DNA of 64,000 bases. Origin: Bradyrhizobium sediminis. GTDB taxonomy: Bacteria; Pseudomonadota; Alphaproteobacteria; Rhizobiales; Xanthobacteraceae. Shown piece by piece: positions 38,507 to 46,127 of the stretch. The position numbers and the translations under genes are program-made. Under the pieces are notes generated by a model. That model ran no database searches, was not told the origin of the DNA, and worked only from the letters and a program-made list of their open reading frames with translations. The stretch is from contig NZ_CP076134.1 in the NCBI RefSeq assembly GCF_018736085.1, forward strand, positions 2,490,501-2,554,500, in the 5' to 3' direction. Position 1 is the stretch's first letter. Each line of letters begins with the position of its first letter.

Positions 38507-38572
38507 GCCAGCGCTCGATGTCGATGCAGCTCAATTGAATTGCAGTAAGGACAGGATTTTCATCGACCGGCA

Positions 38573-38595
38573 GAAGCGGAAGCAGCTTCCGCTTC
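38573..38595. terminator. Palindrome between convergent genes, probable terminator
   Basis: GAAGCGGAAG-CAG-CTTCCGCTTC is a perfect 10-bp stem with a 3-base loop, placed 66 bases after the solute-receptor gene and just before the stop of the GDPD gene on the other strand. There is no long T-run, so its efficiency is uncertain. Confidence 0.55.
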
Positions 38596-38598
38596 GCC

Positions 38599-39840
38599 TT
38601 ACTTCATCCCCATGCAACTCGCATAGAACGTCGTGGTCGCCGGCCAGTCGGAGAACATGGCGCGCACGCCGACCTGTTGCGCCAGCGCATCGAGCACCGT
38701 GAGCGTGTCGCCGTCGCGGTCGATGGCGCGTTTGATCGAGCGGTGATAGAAGCCGCCCCCTTTGCCCAGCGGCCCGTCGCGCTCCAGCGACCAGCCGATC
38801 AAATCGAGGCCCGCGGTCTTGGCAGCCCTGGCATATTCCGACGGCACGATCTCGCCCTTGTCGTTCAGCGCCAGCATCAGCGCGATCGGCGGCCCCAGGA
38901 TCTTCACGCCAGAGGCCTTCAATTCCGCCATCGAAGGTTTCCAGGTTTCGGGCTTTCCGGCGTCAAGGCCCTGCTTCTCGTAACGGTCTTCGAGATAAAC
39001 CGCCTGCGCCGCGAACTCCGGCGCGGTCTTCACCCAGAACAGGATGTCGGCGAGGCCAAAGCTTTGGGCGAACACGTCGCTCGCGGGGATGCCGGCGGCC
39101 TTGTAGGCGTCCAGCATCTGTGCGGCGTATTTCTCCTGGGTGTAGTCGCCGTCGAACGGCATCGGCACTTCAGGCGCTTTCAGTTCGGGCGTGAATTTGG
39201 CGCCGAAGCTCCTGATCAGCGCAATGCTCTCGTCGTGGGTCATCAGGGTTCCGGAATTGGCGTAGAGGTCGGTGCGCCAGCGTGGCGTGCCGTTCTGGAA
39301 ATCGGCCGCGGTGGTGGCGTTCGGGTTCGAACCGTCCATCTTGGCGGTGAGCTGCCTGAATTCGGCGAGCGTGATGTCGCTGGTGCAGCATTTCGCCGCC
39401 GCCTTGCGGCCGGTCGCGGGATCGGCCGGGACGAACGGCTGCGAACATTTTGCGGCGAGTTCCGGCACCGACAGGATGTTGGTGGTGGTTGCCAGGTCGC
39501 ATTGCGAATGCCGGCACACCAGTTGCCGGTCTTTTGTGAACGTCACGTCGCATTCGATCACGCCGGCGCCCATGCGGGCCGCCGCGGTATAGGATTCCCG
39601 GCTGTGCTCGGGGAATTGCAGCGCAGCACCACGATGGCCGATCGAAAAGTCGCTTCTGCGGAACGGACCGGTGCACTGGCTCAGCTTCTGCTTCAGCGCT
39701 CCGTCCTTCATCTTGTCGACGAGGTAGAACGGTCGCGGGCCGATCTGTGCTTCGGGCAGCGCTACCTGCGCCGCGGCGGGGGAGAGGAGGGCCACGCCCA
39801 ACAGCGCGGACAACAGCGTGAAACGATGGCGGGTCGGCAT
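38599..39840 (-). CDS. Secreted glycerophosphodiester phosphodiesterase
   Basis: GDPD enzymes hydrolyse glycerophosphodiesters to glycerol-3-phosphate and an alcohol. The 413-residue protein has a signal peptide ([17 protein letters not shown]) and the family catalytic set: His69-Arg70 ([15 protein letters not shown]), Glu96/Asp98 ([11 protein letters not shown]) and His111 (CRHSQCDL). It is longer than cytoplasmic GDPD because of an insert with four Cys ([17 protein letters not shown]). It probably works in the periplasm to recover phosphate or glycerol. Confidence 0.92.
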   Translation of the reverse strand: MPTRHRFTLLSALLGVALLSPAAAQVALPEAQIGPRPFYLVDKMKDGALKQKLSQCTGPFRRSDFSIGHRGAALQFPEHSRESYTAAARMGAGVIECDVTFTKDRQLVCRHSQCDLATTTNILSVPELAAKCSQPFVPADPATGRKAAAKCCTSDITLAEFRQLTAKMDGSNPNATTAADFQNGTPRWRTDLYANSGTLMTHDESIALIRSFGAKFTPELKAPEVPMPFDGDYTQEKYAAQMLDAYKAAGIPASDVFAQSFGLADILFWVKTAPEFAAQAVYLEDRYEKQGLDAGKPETWKPSMAELKASGVKILGPPIALMLALNDKGEIVPSEYARAAKTAGLDLIGWSLERDGPLGKGGGFYHRSIKRAIDRDGDTLTVLDALAQQVGVRAMFSDWPATTTFYASCMGMK

Positions 39841-40015
39841 GGGCGGTTCCCTCGAGATGATGCGCAGGCTGATATCACCATAGCATTGTGACAGTGGGTG
39901 TGGGGTTGCGTAACACAGCCCGGGACCGATGAACGCGCGGTTCAGCGGCTATTCATCTCGCCGCGATCAAACTCGCGTCGCATCACTCACCACTCCTTGC
40001 GAAGAGGGAGCTGTC

Positions 40016-40336
40016 ATGGAACGCCGCCATTTTCTGAAACTCGCCGTTGGATTTGCCGCGGGCGCGGCCGCGCTGGCCGCGAGCGCGCAGGCAGCCCCCC
40101 TGATGCCGCAACCTCTCGCCGCAGACGGACGGCTGCCGCCGGAGGGTGATGCGCATCCCGCGGTCGTCACCGGAGACGAGGTGGATCGTCTCACGCCCGA
40201 GGAAGTGCACTGGGGCCGCGGACGCGGCCATCACCGGGGCTGGGGCAGGCGTCACTGGGGCTGGCGCCGCCGTCATTGGGGCTGGCATCGCCGCCGCTGG
40301 CACCGCCGCCGCTACTGGCGCCGCCGTTACTGGTAA
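40016..40336 (+). CDS. Tat-signal protein with Arg/His/Trp-rich C-terminal repeats
   Basis: The ATG at 40016 opens a 106-residue protein. The start MERRHFLKLAVGFAAGAAAL is a twin-arginine signal (RRHFLK) with a hydrophobic core and ASAQA cut site. The mature part is acidic first (DEVDRLTPEEV), then ends in about 40 residues of repeated blocks like RRHWGWRRRHWGWHRRR. This composition suggests binding of nucleic acid, anionic polymers or metal; none is shown. It is convergent with a small Cys protein. Confidence 0.82.
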   Translation: MERRHFLKLAVGFAAGAAALAASAQAAPLMPQPLAADGRLPPEGDAHPAVVTGDEVDRLTPEEVHWGRGRGHHRGWGRRHWGWRRRHWGWHRRRWHRRRYWRRRYW

Positions 40337-40430
40337 TATCCCGAATGAAATAGTTCACGGGAGGGCGGGAATCCGTCCTCCCGTTTCCGCGTTGACGACA
40401 GGCCGCCGGCTGCTGCCCTTCAAACAAACA

Positions 40431-40454
40431 AAAGCCCCGCGCGAGCGGGGCTTT
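40431..40454. terminator. Bidirectional intrinsic terminator
   Basis: AAAGCCCCGC-GCGA-GCGGGGCTTT is a perfect 10-bp stem with a four-base loop and T-rich flanks on both strands. It lies between the convergent genes ending at 40336 and 40474. Confidence 0.9.
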
Positions 40455-40473
40455 GCCGTGAACCTTAATGCCG

Positions 40474-40719
40474 TCAATAACGGCAACGTCCATGACGCCA
40501 GACCATGCCGTAGGGGCAGACGCGGGCGCGAGGCACCACCACGACCGGAGCCGCCCGGTACACCACCGGCGGACGCACCACGACCATGGCGGCATTGGGC
40601 CGGCATCCGCCATAGGGGCCGCGATGGAAGCCGCGACCGCATCCGCCGGCGGCATCGGCCGTGGCGCCAAAGCCCACAACCGTGGTCGCAAGCAGGGCCG
40701 CTGCGATAAGATACTTCAT
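40474..40719 (-). CDS. Small secreted Cys/Gly protein, GCG_CRPN type
   Basis: The 81-residue product has a signal peptide (YLIAAALLATTVVGFGATADA) and starts the mature part with GGCGRGFHRGPYGGCRPN, the pattern that defines GCG_CRPN small proteins of Bradyrhizobium. A Val/Pro-rich middle and VCPYGMVWRHGRCRY with two Cys follow. Four cysteines could form two disulfides. Function is unknown. Confidence 0.87.
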   Translation of the reverse strand: MKYLIAAALLATTVVGFGATADAAGGCGRGFHRGPYGGCRPNAAMVVVRPPVVYRAAPVVVVPRARVCPYGMVWRHGRCRY

Positions 40720-40903
40720 GGTTTCTCCCTCATTTCGGGCCGCATCGCGCGGCGCCGCAATCCCGGCGATTCGATATGTTGACGAATTGCAACAGATCGA
40801 AACATTTCTGCGACCTTAATGAGGCGACCTGAACCCGGAATGAATGCGGGCGCGCTAGACGGTGGCACTCTCGTCAAGCCCGGCCATGAGCACAACGCAA
40901 CAG

Positions 40904-41602
40904 TCAGCCGCCAGTCTCGCCGAACAGCGCGGCGAAACGTTTCTCGCCGGTGCGGGTGAAATTGACGACGCGGCTGCCGGGGGTGGCGTCGCGCGCGGCC
41001 CATTTCAATTCGGTGAACCGCGCCATGATGGCCGCGCCCAGCGTTCCCGCGAGATGATGGCGGCGCTCGCTCCAGTCCAGGCAGGCCTTGCACAGCGGCC
41101 GGCGCGGATGCGCCAGCGAGCCGGCGTCGATCTGCAGCGCTTTCGCCATGAAGCGCTCGCCCTCGGCGGTGAGCTCGATCACCTGCTTGCTTTGCCGCAG
41201 CAGCCGCTGCTGCTTCATGCTGTCGAGCATCTGCACGCCGAGATCGCCGGCCAGATGGTCGTAGCAGATCCGCGCCCGGCGCAGCGCCGGATCCTTCGGC
41301 CCGGTGCGCACCCGCATGTGGCCGACGCGCGCGGCAAGGCCGGCGAGGCCCTCGAGCACGTCGGCGACGTCGGAATCGCTGAGGCGATAATAGCGGTGGC
41401 GGCCCTGTTTCTCCTGCTCGATCAGGCCGCCGGCCTCGAGCTTCGACAAATGCGAGCTCGCGGTCTGCGGCGTGATGCCGGCCTGGTGCGCCAGCTCGCT
41501 CGCGGTCAGCGCGCGGCCGGTCATCAGCGCCGTCAGCATGTTGGAACGCGCGGGATCGCCGACCAGTGCGGCGATCATGGCGATATCGGGACCTGCTTTC
41601 AT
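40904..41602 (-). CDS. ArsR-type winged-helix transcriptional regulator
   Basis: The 232-residue protein starts with a winged helix-turn-helix: DPARSNMLTALMTGRALTAS, ELAHQAGITPQTASSHLSKL and the wing KQGRHRYYRLSDSDVADVLE. This is an ArsR fold. An extra C-terminal domain (about 110-232) contains ACLDWSERRHHLAG and no obvious metal-Cys cluster beyond CKAC, so the ligand is unknown. The nearest genes on this strand do not suggest a target. Confidence 0.9.
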   Translation of the reverse strand: MKAGPDIAMIAALVGDPARSNMLTALMTGRALTASELAHQAGITPQTASSHLSKLEAGGLIEQEKQGRHRYYRLSDSDVADVLEGLAGLAARVGHMRVRTGPKDPALRRARICYDHLAGDLGVQMLDSMKQQRLLRQSKQVIELTAEGERFMAKALQIDAGSLAHPRRPLCKACLDWSERRHHLAGTLGAAIMARFTELKWAARDATPGSRVVNFTRTGEKRFAALFGETGG

Positions 41603-41672
41603 AGTTCGATGTTAGACGAAGCATCGACGTCGATCAAGCGGCTATTGTCGGATCCGACAAGTGCTCGGGCTC

Positions 41673-41782
41673 GTCATTGCCTGCGACAAACGCGAAGCGT
41701 TTGCGCAAGGGAGCGCAAGCGATGAAGCAATCCATCGTGCCGATGTGGCAGCATGGATTGCTTCGCTTGCGCTCGCAATGAC
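41673..41782. repeat. GTCATTGC...GCAATGAC composite repeat
   Basis: The ends GTCATTGC (41673) and GCAATGAC (41775-41782) are inverted. Inside lie CAAACGC-GAA-GCGTTTG, TTGCGC...GCGCAA and GAAGCAATCCAT...ATGGATTGCTTC. The same family occurs at 54380-54461, with a half copy at 23231-23250. The element supplies an in-frame ATG upstream of the next gene. Confidence 0.8.
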
Positions 41783-41824
41783 GATCGCTGGCGCTATGGC
41801 GTAAAAAATCCACCGGAGGTTTCC

Positions 41825-42133
41825 TTGGCCGTCACCGTTTTCATCCGCTACCAGCTCGACCCGTTCAAGCGCGCGATGTTCGAGCAATATTCGAAGAACT
41901 GGCTCACCATCATCCCGAAATGCGGCGGCGACCTCTTGGGCTACTGGATGCCGCATGAGGGCACCAACAACATCGCCTTCGCGCTGATTTCGTTCGAAAG
42001 CCTCGCGGCCTACGAAAGCTATCGCGCGCGGCTGCGCGCCGACCCCGAAGGCATGGCCAATTTCGATTTTGCCGAGCAAAATAAGTTCATCCTGGCGGAA
42101 GAGCGGACATTCTTGCGCCCGGTGATGCGGTAG
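41825..42133 (+). CDS. NIPSNAP-family protein (TTG start)
   Basis: NIPSNAP proteins are small alpha-beta-barrel proteins of mostly unknown role. A TTG at 41825 preceded by CGGAGGT at proper distance gives 102 residues beginning [20 protein letters not shown] and [20 protein letters not shown], then [20 protein letters not shown]. An in-frame ATG at 41753 lies inside a repeat element and is rejected. It probably forms a unit with the ABM protein at 42162. Confidence 0.83.
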   Translation: MAVTVFIRYQLDPFKRAMFEQYSKNWLTIIPKCGGDLLGYWMPHEGTNNIAFALISFESLAAYESYRARLRADPEGMANFDFAEQNKFILAEERTFLRPVMR

Positions 42134-42161
42134 ACTGCCGCGACGCGCAAGGGAGGCGAAC

Positions 42162-42512
42162 ATGATTGCCGTGATCTTCGAAGTCTGGCCAAAGCCGGAG
42201 CACCGACAGGAATATTTCGATCTGGCCGCCGAACTGCGGCCGGCGCTTCAGACCATCGACGGCTTCATCTCGGTCGAACGCTTCGAAAGCCTGACCGAGA
42301 AGGGCAAGATCCTTTCACTTTCGTTCTGGCGCGATGAAGAGGCCGTTGCGGCCTGGCGCAACCTGCCGGGCCACCGCAAGACCCAGGGCAAGGGCCGTGC
42401 GGTGATATTCGAGAACTACCGGCTGCGTATTGCCGGGGTCATCCGCGACTACGGCATGACGGATCGTGCGCAGGCGCCGACGGACAGCCGCGCGACCCAC
42501 GACGCGCACTAG
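42162..42512 (+). CDS. Antibiotic biosynthesis monooxygenase (ABM)-type protein
   Basis: The 116 residues (MIAVIFEVWPKPEHRQEYFD) follow the ABM pattern with ERFESLTEKGKILSLSFWRD and a dimeric ferredoxin-like fold. Members include quinone-forming monooxygenases and haem-degrading enzymes, but many have unknown substrates. It starts 28 bases after the NIPSNAP gene. Confidence 0.88.
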   Translation: MIAVIFEVWPKPEHRQEYFDLAAELRPALQTIDGFISVERFESLTEKGKILSLSFWRDEEAVAAWRNLPGHRKTQGKGRAVIFENYRLRIAGVIRDYGMTDRAQAPTDSRATHDAH

Positions 42513-42571
42513 CCTCGAACATGGCGCGCGGATATCTTCGCGGCCCAAACAAGCAATCGAAGGGAGCGACC

Positions 42572-43387
42572 ATGGCGGTCACGACTTCAGACAAGCGCGC
42601 GACATTCCGCAAACTGCACGAGGGCGGATGCTTCATCATTCCCAATCCGTTCGACGTCGGCAGCGCCAAGGCGCTGCAGCATCTCGGCTTCAAGGCGCTG
42701 GCTTCCACCAGCGCGGGCTTTGCCTGGACCATCGGCAAGGCCGACAACCAGGTCACACTCGACGATGTCTGCACGCATCTTGCTGCGATGTGCGCGGCCG
42801 TCGATCTGCCGGTCAATGCCGATTTCGAGGGCGGGTTTGCGCATGAACCGGCGCAGGTTGGCGCCAATGTTGCGCGCGGGGTGTCGACCGGCGTGGCCGG
42901 GCTGTCGATCGAGGATTCCACCGGCGATGCGGCCAAGCCGCTTTATGAGCGCGCGGTCGCGATCGAGCGCATCAGGGCGGCGCGGGCCGCGATCGATGCC
43001 GACAACAGCGGCGTGCTGCTGACCGGCCGCTGCGAGGCGTTCCTGTGGGGGCTGACGGACCTCGACCTGGTGATCGACCGCTTGAAAGCCTATTCGGAAG
43101 CGGGCGCCGATTGCCTCTATGCGCCCGGCATCAAGACCAGGAAGCAGATTTCGGCTGTGGTGAAGGCGGTGCATCCGAAGCCGGTCAATCTCCTGATCGG
43201 CGCCTCCGGCCTCAGTCTCGGCGAAGCCGCCGAACTCGGCGTCCGCCGCATCAGCGTCGGCGGTTCGCTGGCGCGGGCGGCGTGGGGCGGCTTCATGCGG
43301 GCTGCGAGCGAGATGGCCGGGAAGGGCACCTTCACCGAACTCGCCAATGGTTATTCCGGCGGCGAATTGAACAAGATGTTCCGCTGA
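42572..43387 (+). CDS. Isocitrate lyase/PEP-mutase family protein
   Basis: This superfamily makes or breaks C-C or C-P bonds next to a carboxylate. From the ATG at 42572, 271 residues show IPNPFDVGSAKALQHLGFKA, NADFEGGFAHEPAQ, GLSIEDSTGDAAKPLYERAV and LTGRCEAFLWG. The isocitrate lyase KKCGH motif is absent, so it is more like methylisocitrate-lyase or PEP-mutase-like oxaloacetate hydrolases. The real reaction is open. A terminator follows. Confidence 0.9.
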   Translation: MAVTTSDKRATFRKLHEGGCFIIPNPFDVGSAKALQHLGFKALASTSAGFAWTIGKADNQVTLDDVCTHLAAMCAAVDLPVNADFEGGFAHEPAQVGANVARGVSTGVAGLSIEDSTGDAAKPLYERAVAIERIRAARAAIDADNSGVLLTGRCEAFLWGLTDLDLVIDRLKAYSEAGADCLYAPGIKTRKQISAVVKAVHPKPVNLLIGASGLSLGEAAELGVRRISVGGSLARAAWGGFMRAASEMAGKGTFTELANGYSGGELNKMFR

Positions 43388-43395
43388 CAAAAAGA

Positions 43396-43424
43396 CGCGG
43401 CGGGCAATTCGTTGCCCGCCACGC
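43396..43424. terminator. UUCG-loop terminator between convergent genes
   Basis: GGCGGGCAA-TTCG-TTGCCCGCC (43399-43420) is a perfect nine-base stem capped by TTCG; outer bases extend the stem with one mismatch. It lies between the genes ending at 43387 (+) and 43454 (-). A weak A/T tract on the left would serve the - strand. Confidence 0.75.
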
Positions 43425-43453
43425 AGTTTGTCAGCTTGCGGACTCTTCAGCCG

Positions 43454-43840
43454 TTACTTGCTGGCCGGGTTCGAAGCCGGCGGGCTCTGCGGGCGCGACG
43501 GAGCGGCGCCGGTGGTCATTCCCGGTTGGCTGTTGGCCCTCGGGGTCACGTCACGCATCCCCGGAGGGGCCGCGGGAGGCGACGATTGGGTGTTCTGCGC
43601 CGTCGCCGACGACGGAGTGGTTCCGGCCTGATCGACCGACGAGCTGTTGAGGCCGTAGAAGACCGCGCCCAGCACGACCGCGATGGCGATGGCGAACATC
43701 GCCACCTTGCTGCCGCTGGTGGCGCCCTCGACGAGCTCCGGATCGGCCCGCAGCTGATTGTTGAGACGGGCCTGGCGGCTGAATTCGTCGTCGCTCAGGT
43801 TGGCGCGATAGGGATCGTTCGGATTGGATTGGGTGGCCAT
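43454..43840 (-). CDS. Single-pass membrane protein with Pro-rich tail
   Basis: The start at 43840 (MATQSNPNDPYRANLSDDEF), with a GGAGG-type site upstream, gives 128 residues. One hydrophobic segment (VAMFAIAIAVVLGAVFYGL, about 44-62) is followed by a Ser/Pro/Gly-rich tail ending in PPASNPASK. It resembles other bradyrhizobial small membrane proteins of unknown function. A longer reading to 43960 lacks a ribosome-binding site. Confidence 0.75.
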   Translation of the reverse strand: MATQSNPNDPYRANLSDDEFSRQARLNNQLRADPELVEGATSGSKVAMFAIAIAVVLGAVFYGLNSSSVDQAGTTPSSATAQNTQSSPPAAPPGMRDVTPRANSQPGMTTGAAPSRPQSPPASNPASK

Positions 43841-43969
43841 GAGTTGGTTCCTCCATTGCGGCACGACAATCGCCGGAGTCCGCGGAGGTTCCCGGAACCG
43901 TGTAACTTTCAGCCTGTTCAGAATGGAACCCGCCACGTAAGTTCCACGAATCTTTTCCATGGGGTTGCG

Positions 43970-44617
43970 ATGTGGAGCCTGCCTGCCAGTGATGTCGTTT
44001 TATACGGGCTCTCGCTGGTGGCGCTCACGGCGCAGGCGATGACCGCGGCGTTGGCTGCCGGAAAGCGCAGCATGGATTGGGCCGGGGTCTGCATGCTCGG
44101 CTGCATCACCGCGCTCGGCGGCGGCACCATCCGCGATGTGCTGCTCGGGCATTACCCGCTGGTCTGGGTGCAACACCCGTCCTACCTGCTGCTGACGGCG
44201 GGCGCTGCGCTCGCCACCATCCTGATCGCGCGCGTGGTGCACCGGCTGAACACCGCGTTTCTCGTGCTCGATGCGATCGGCCTGGTGGTCTTCACCATGG
44301 CCGGCTGCGACGTCGCCTGGCAAATCGACCCATCGTTGCCGCTCGTGATCGTTGTGGTGGCGGGGATGATCACCGGCTGCGCCGGCGGCGTGCTGCGCGA
44401 CATCCTCTGCAACGACGTGCCGCTGTTGTTTCGCGCCGAACTCTACGCCAGCGTCTCCATCGTCACCGGGCTGTTTTACTCGACGGGGTTCGGCCTGAAG
44501 CTGAATGACGAGCTCTGGACGGCGTTGACCTTCGTGCTCGGCCTGTCGTTCCGTCTGCTGGCGATCCGCTACAAATGGGAAATGCCGAAATTCGTCTTTG
44601 ACGAGAATCGCCGGTAG
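43970..44617 (+). CDS. Trimeric intracellular cation channel (TRIC/UPF0126) family protein
   Basis: TRIC channels are trimeric inner-membrane K+ channels. From the ATG at 43970 the product has 215 residues with about seven hydrophobic segments and the two conserved glycine motifs GGGTIRDVLLGHYPLVWVQH and GCAGGVLRDILCNDVPLLFR, in the two internal repeats. A longer reading from 43412 would run through the spacer and is rejected. Confidence 0.92.
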   Translation: MWSLPASDVVLYGLSLVALTAQAMTAALAAGKRSMDWAGVCMLGCITALGGGTIRDVLLGHYPLVWVQHPSYLLLTAGAALATILIARVVHRLNTAFLVLDAIGLVVFTMAGCDVAWQIDPSLPLVIVVVAGMITGCAGGVLRDILCNDVPLLFRAELYASVSIVTGLFYSTGFGLKLNDELWTALTFVLGLSFRLLAIRYKWEMPKFVFDENRR

Positions 44618-44636
44618 ACGCGCGGGAGGTGAAGTC

Positions 44637-45893
44637 CTATCGGCGCGCTTTCCTGACCTGTGCCGGCGTCACCGGCGGCGCGGCGTTGCCCCAGGAATTG
44701 CGGATGTAGTTGGTGACCTCTGCGATCTCTCGATCGGACAGTTGCTTGGCGTAGGCCGGCATCGATCCGGTGTTGGGCGCGCGCGGCGTCGTCACCGTCT
44801 GCGCGCCGTCGAGGATGATGCGGAGCGTGCTCGACGGATCGGCCGCCTGCAGATTGGCGTTGCCGGGCAGCGGTGGATAGATCCGAGGCGCGCCTGAGCC
44901 GTCGGCCTCGTGGCAGGCGATGCAGGCGCGGGCGTAGATAGCCTTGCCTGCGGTCATCTCCGCCTGCGGCGGCGGCGTCACCGCGGGCTCCGGCGCGCCG
45001 GCCGGCAGGTCCTTCAGATACACCGCGATGGCTCGGATATCGGCGTCGCTCATCTTGGATGTCGAATTGACCACCACTTCCGCCATCAGCCCGGCGGCGT
45101 GGCTCTTGCCGTTGCGGCCGCTCTGCAGATATTCGGCGATGTCCTCGATGCTCCAGGATTTCAGCCCGCTACGGTCAGAGCCGTCGAGGCGCGGCGCGAA
45201 CCAGCCATCGACCAATCCACCGCCATAGGCTTGGCCACGTTTGTCGGCGCCCAGAATGTTCTTCGGCGTATGGCAGGCGCCGCAATGCGCCGCTCCCGTG
45301 ACCAGATAACCGCCGCGATTCCATTCCGCGCTTTTCTGCTGGTTCGGCTGGAAGATACCCGGACGGAAGAACAGGAAATTCCAGCCCCGCATCAGCACGC
45401 GGTAGTTCAGCGGCCAGCGCAGTTGCGGCGGCGGCGGGCGGTTGCGAACCGGCGGCAGCGTTGCGAGATAGGCGCGGATCGCCAGCACGTCGTCACGGAT
45501 CAGCCTGGTGAAGTTCGGATAGGGGAAGGCCGGGTAATAGCGCGAGCCGTCGGGCGCCACGCCGTAGCGCAGGGCGCGGATGAAGTCGTCGTCGCTCCAG
45601 GCGCCGAGCCCGGTCTCGCGATCCGGCGTCAGGTTCGGCGAATAGATGGCGCCGAACGGGGTATCGATGCGCTTGCCCCCGGCGAACGGTTTTGAGGGAT
45701 CGGCGGTATGGCAACTGGCGCAATCGGCGGCGTAGGTCAGAGCCTTGCCGCGTGCGATCGTCTCGGCCGAGGGGGAGGGCTGGGCATGGGCAATGGCTGA
45801 CGCGGTGCACAAAAAGAGGCCGGCGAGAATCGCCAGGCTTGCGCGATGTCGTCCCTGCACCAATCTGTCTCTCCTTGAGGCCTTGTAGCGCAA
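44637..45893 (-). CDS. Periplasmic three-haem cytochrome c
   Basis: The 418-residue protein has a signal peptide (LAILAGLFLCTASAIAHAQP) and three CXXCH haem motifs at C58-H62 (CASCH), C204-H208 (CGACH) and C324-H328 (CIACH). The three-domain layout with PYPNFTRLIRDDVLAIRAYL matches the cytochrome subunit of membrane-bound alcohol/gluconate dehydrogenases. No dehydrogenase subunit is beside it, so its electron donor is unknown. It is divergent from the large oxidoreductase at 46128. Confidence 0.92.
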   Translation of the reverse strand: MRYKASRRDRLVQGRHRASLAILAGLFLCTASAIAHAQPSPSAETIARGKALTYAADCASCHTADPSKPFAGGKRIDTPFGAIYSPNLTPDRETGLGAWSDDDFIRALRYGVAPDGSRYYPAFPYPNFTRLIRDDVLAIRAYLATLPPVRNRPPPPQLRWPLNYRVLMRGWNFLFFRPGIFQPNQQKSAEWNRGGYLVTGAAHCGACHTPKNILGADKRGQAYGGGLVDGWFAPRLDGSDRSGLKSWSIEDIAEYLQSGRNGKSHAAGLMAEVVVNSTSKMSDADIRAIAVYLKDLPAGAPEPAVTPPPQAEMTAGKAIYARACIACHEADGSGAPRIYPPLPGNANLQAADPSSTLRIILDGAQTVTTPRAPNTGSMPAYAKQLSDREIAEVTNYIRNSWGNAAPPVTPAQVRKARR

Positions 45894-46127
45894 AACGACA
45901 CGGCGAGCGCGTCACGTCGTTTCGCCGGCAGCCCGCGCCGAGACACAAAGCGAAAAAGCCGGCCGCCGTTTCGGGCACGAAATTGCGATTTGCGGATGCG
46001 GGGCTCCATTGCCGAGAATTGTGATGCGCGGCCCGCAAAAACCGACATAGACTGCCGCCAAGCTGAGAGAATACCTGGCTAAAATCGGGCTAAAATCGCT
46101 TGGGCGAGGCGGCTCAAAGAGGGTGGA

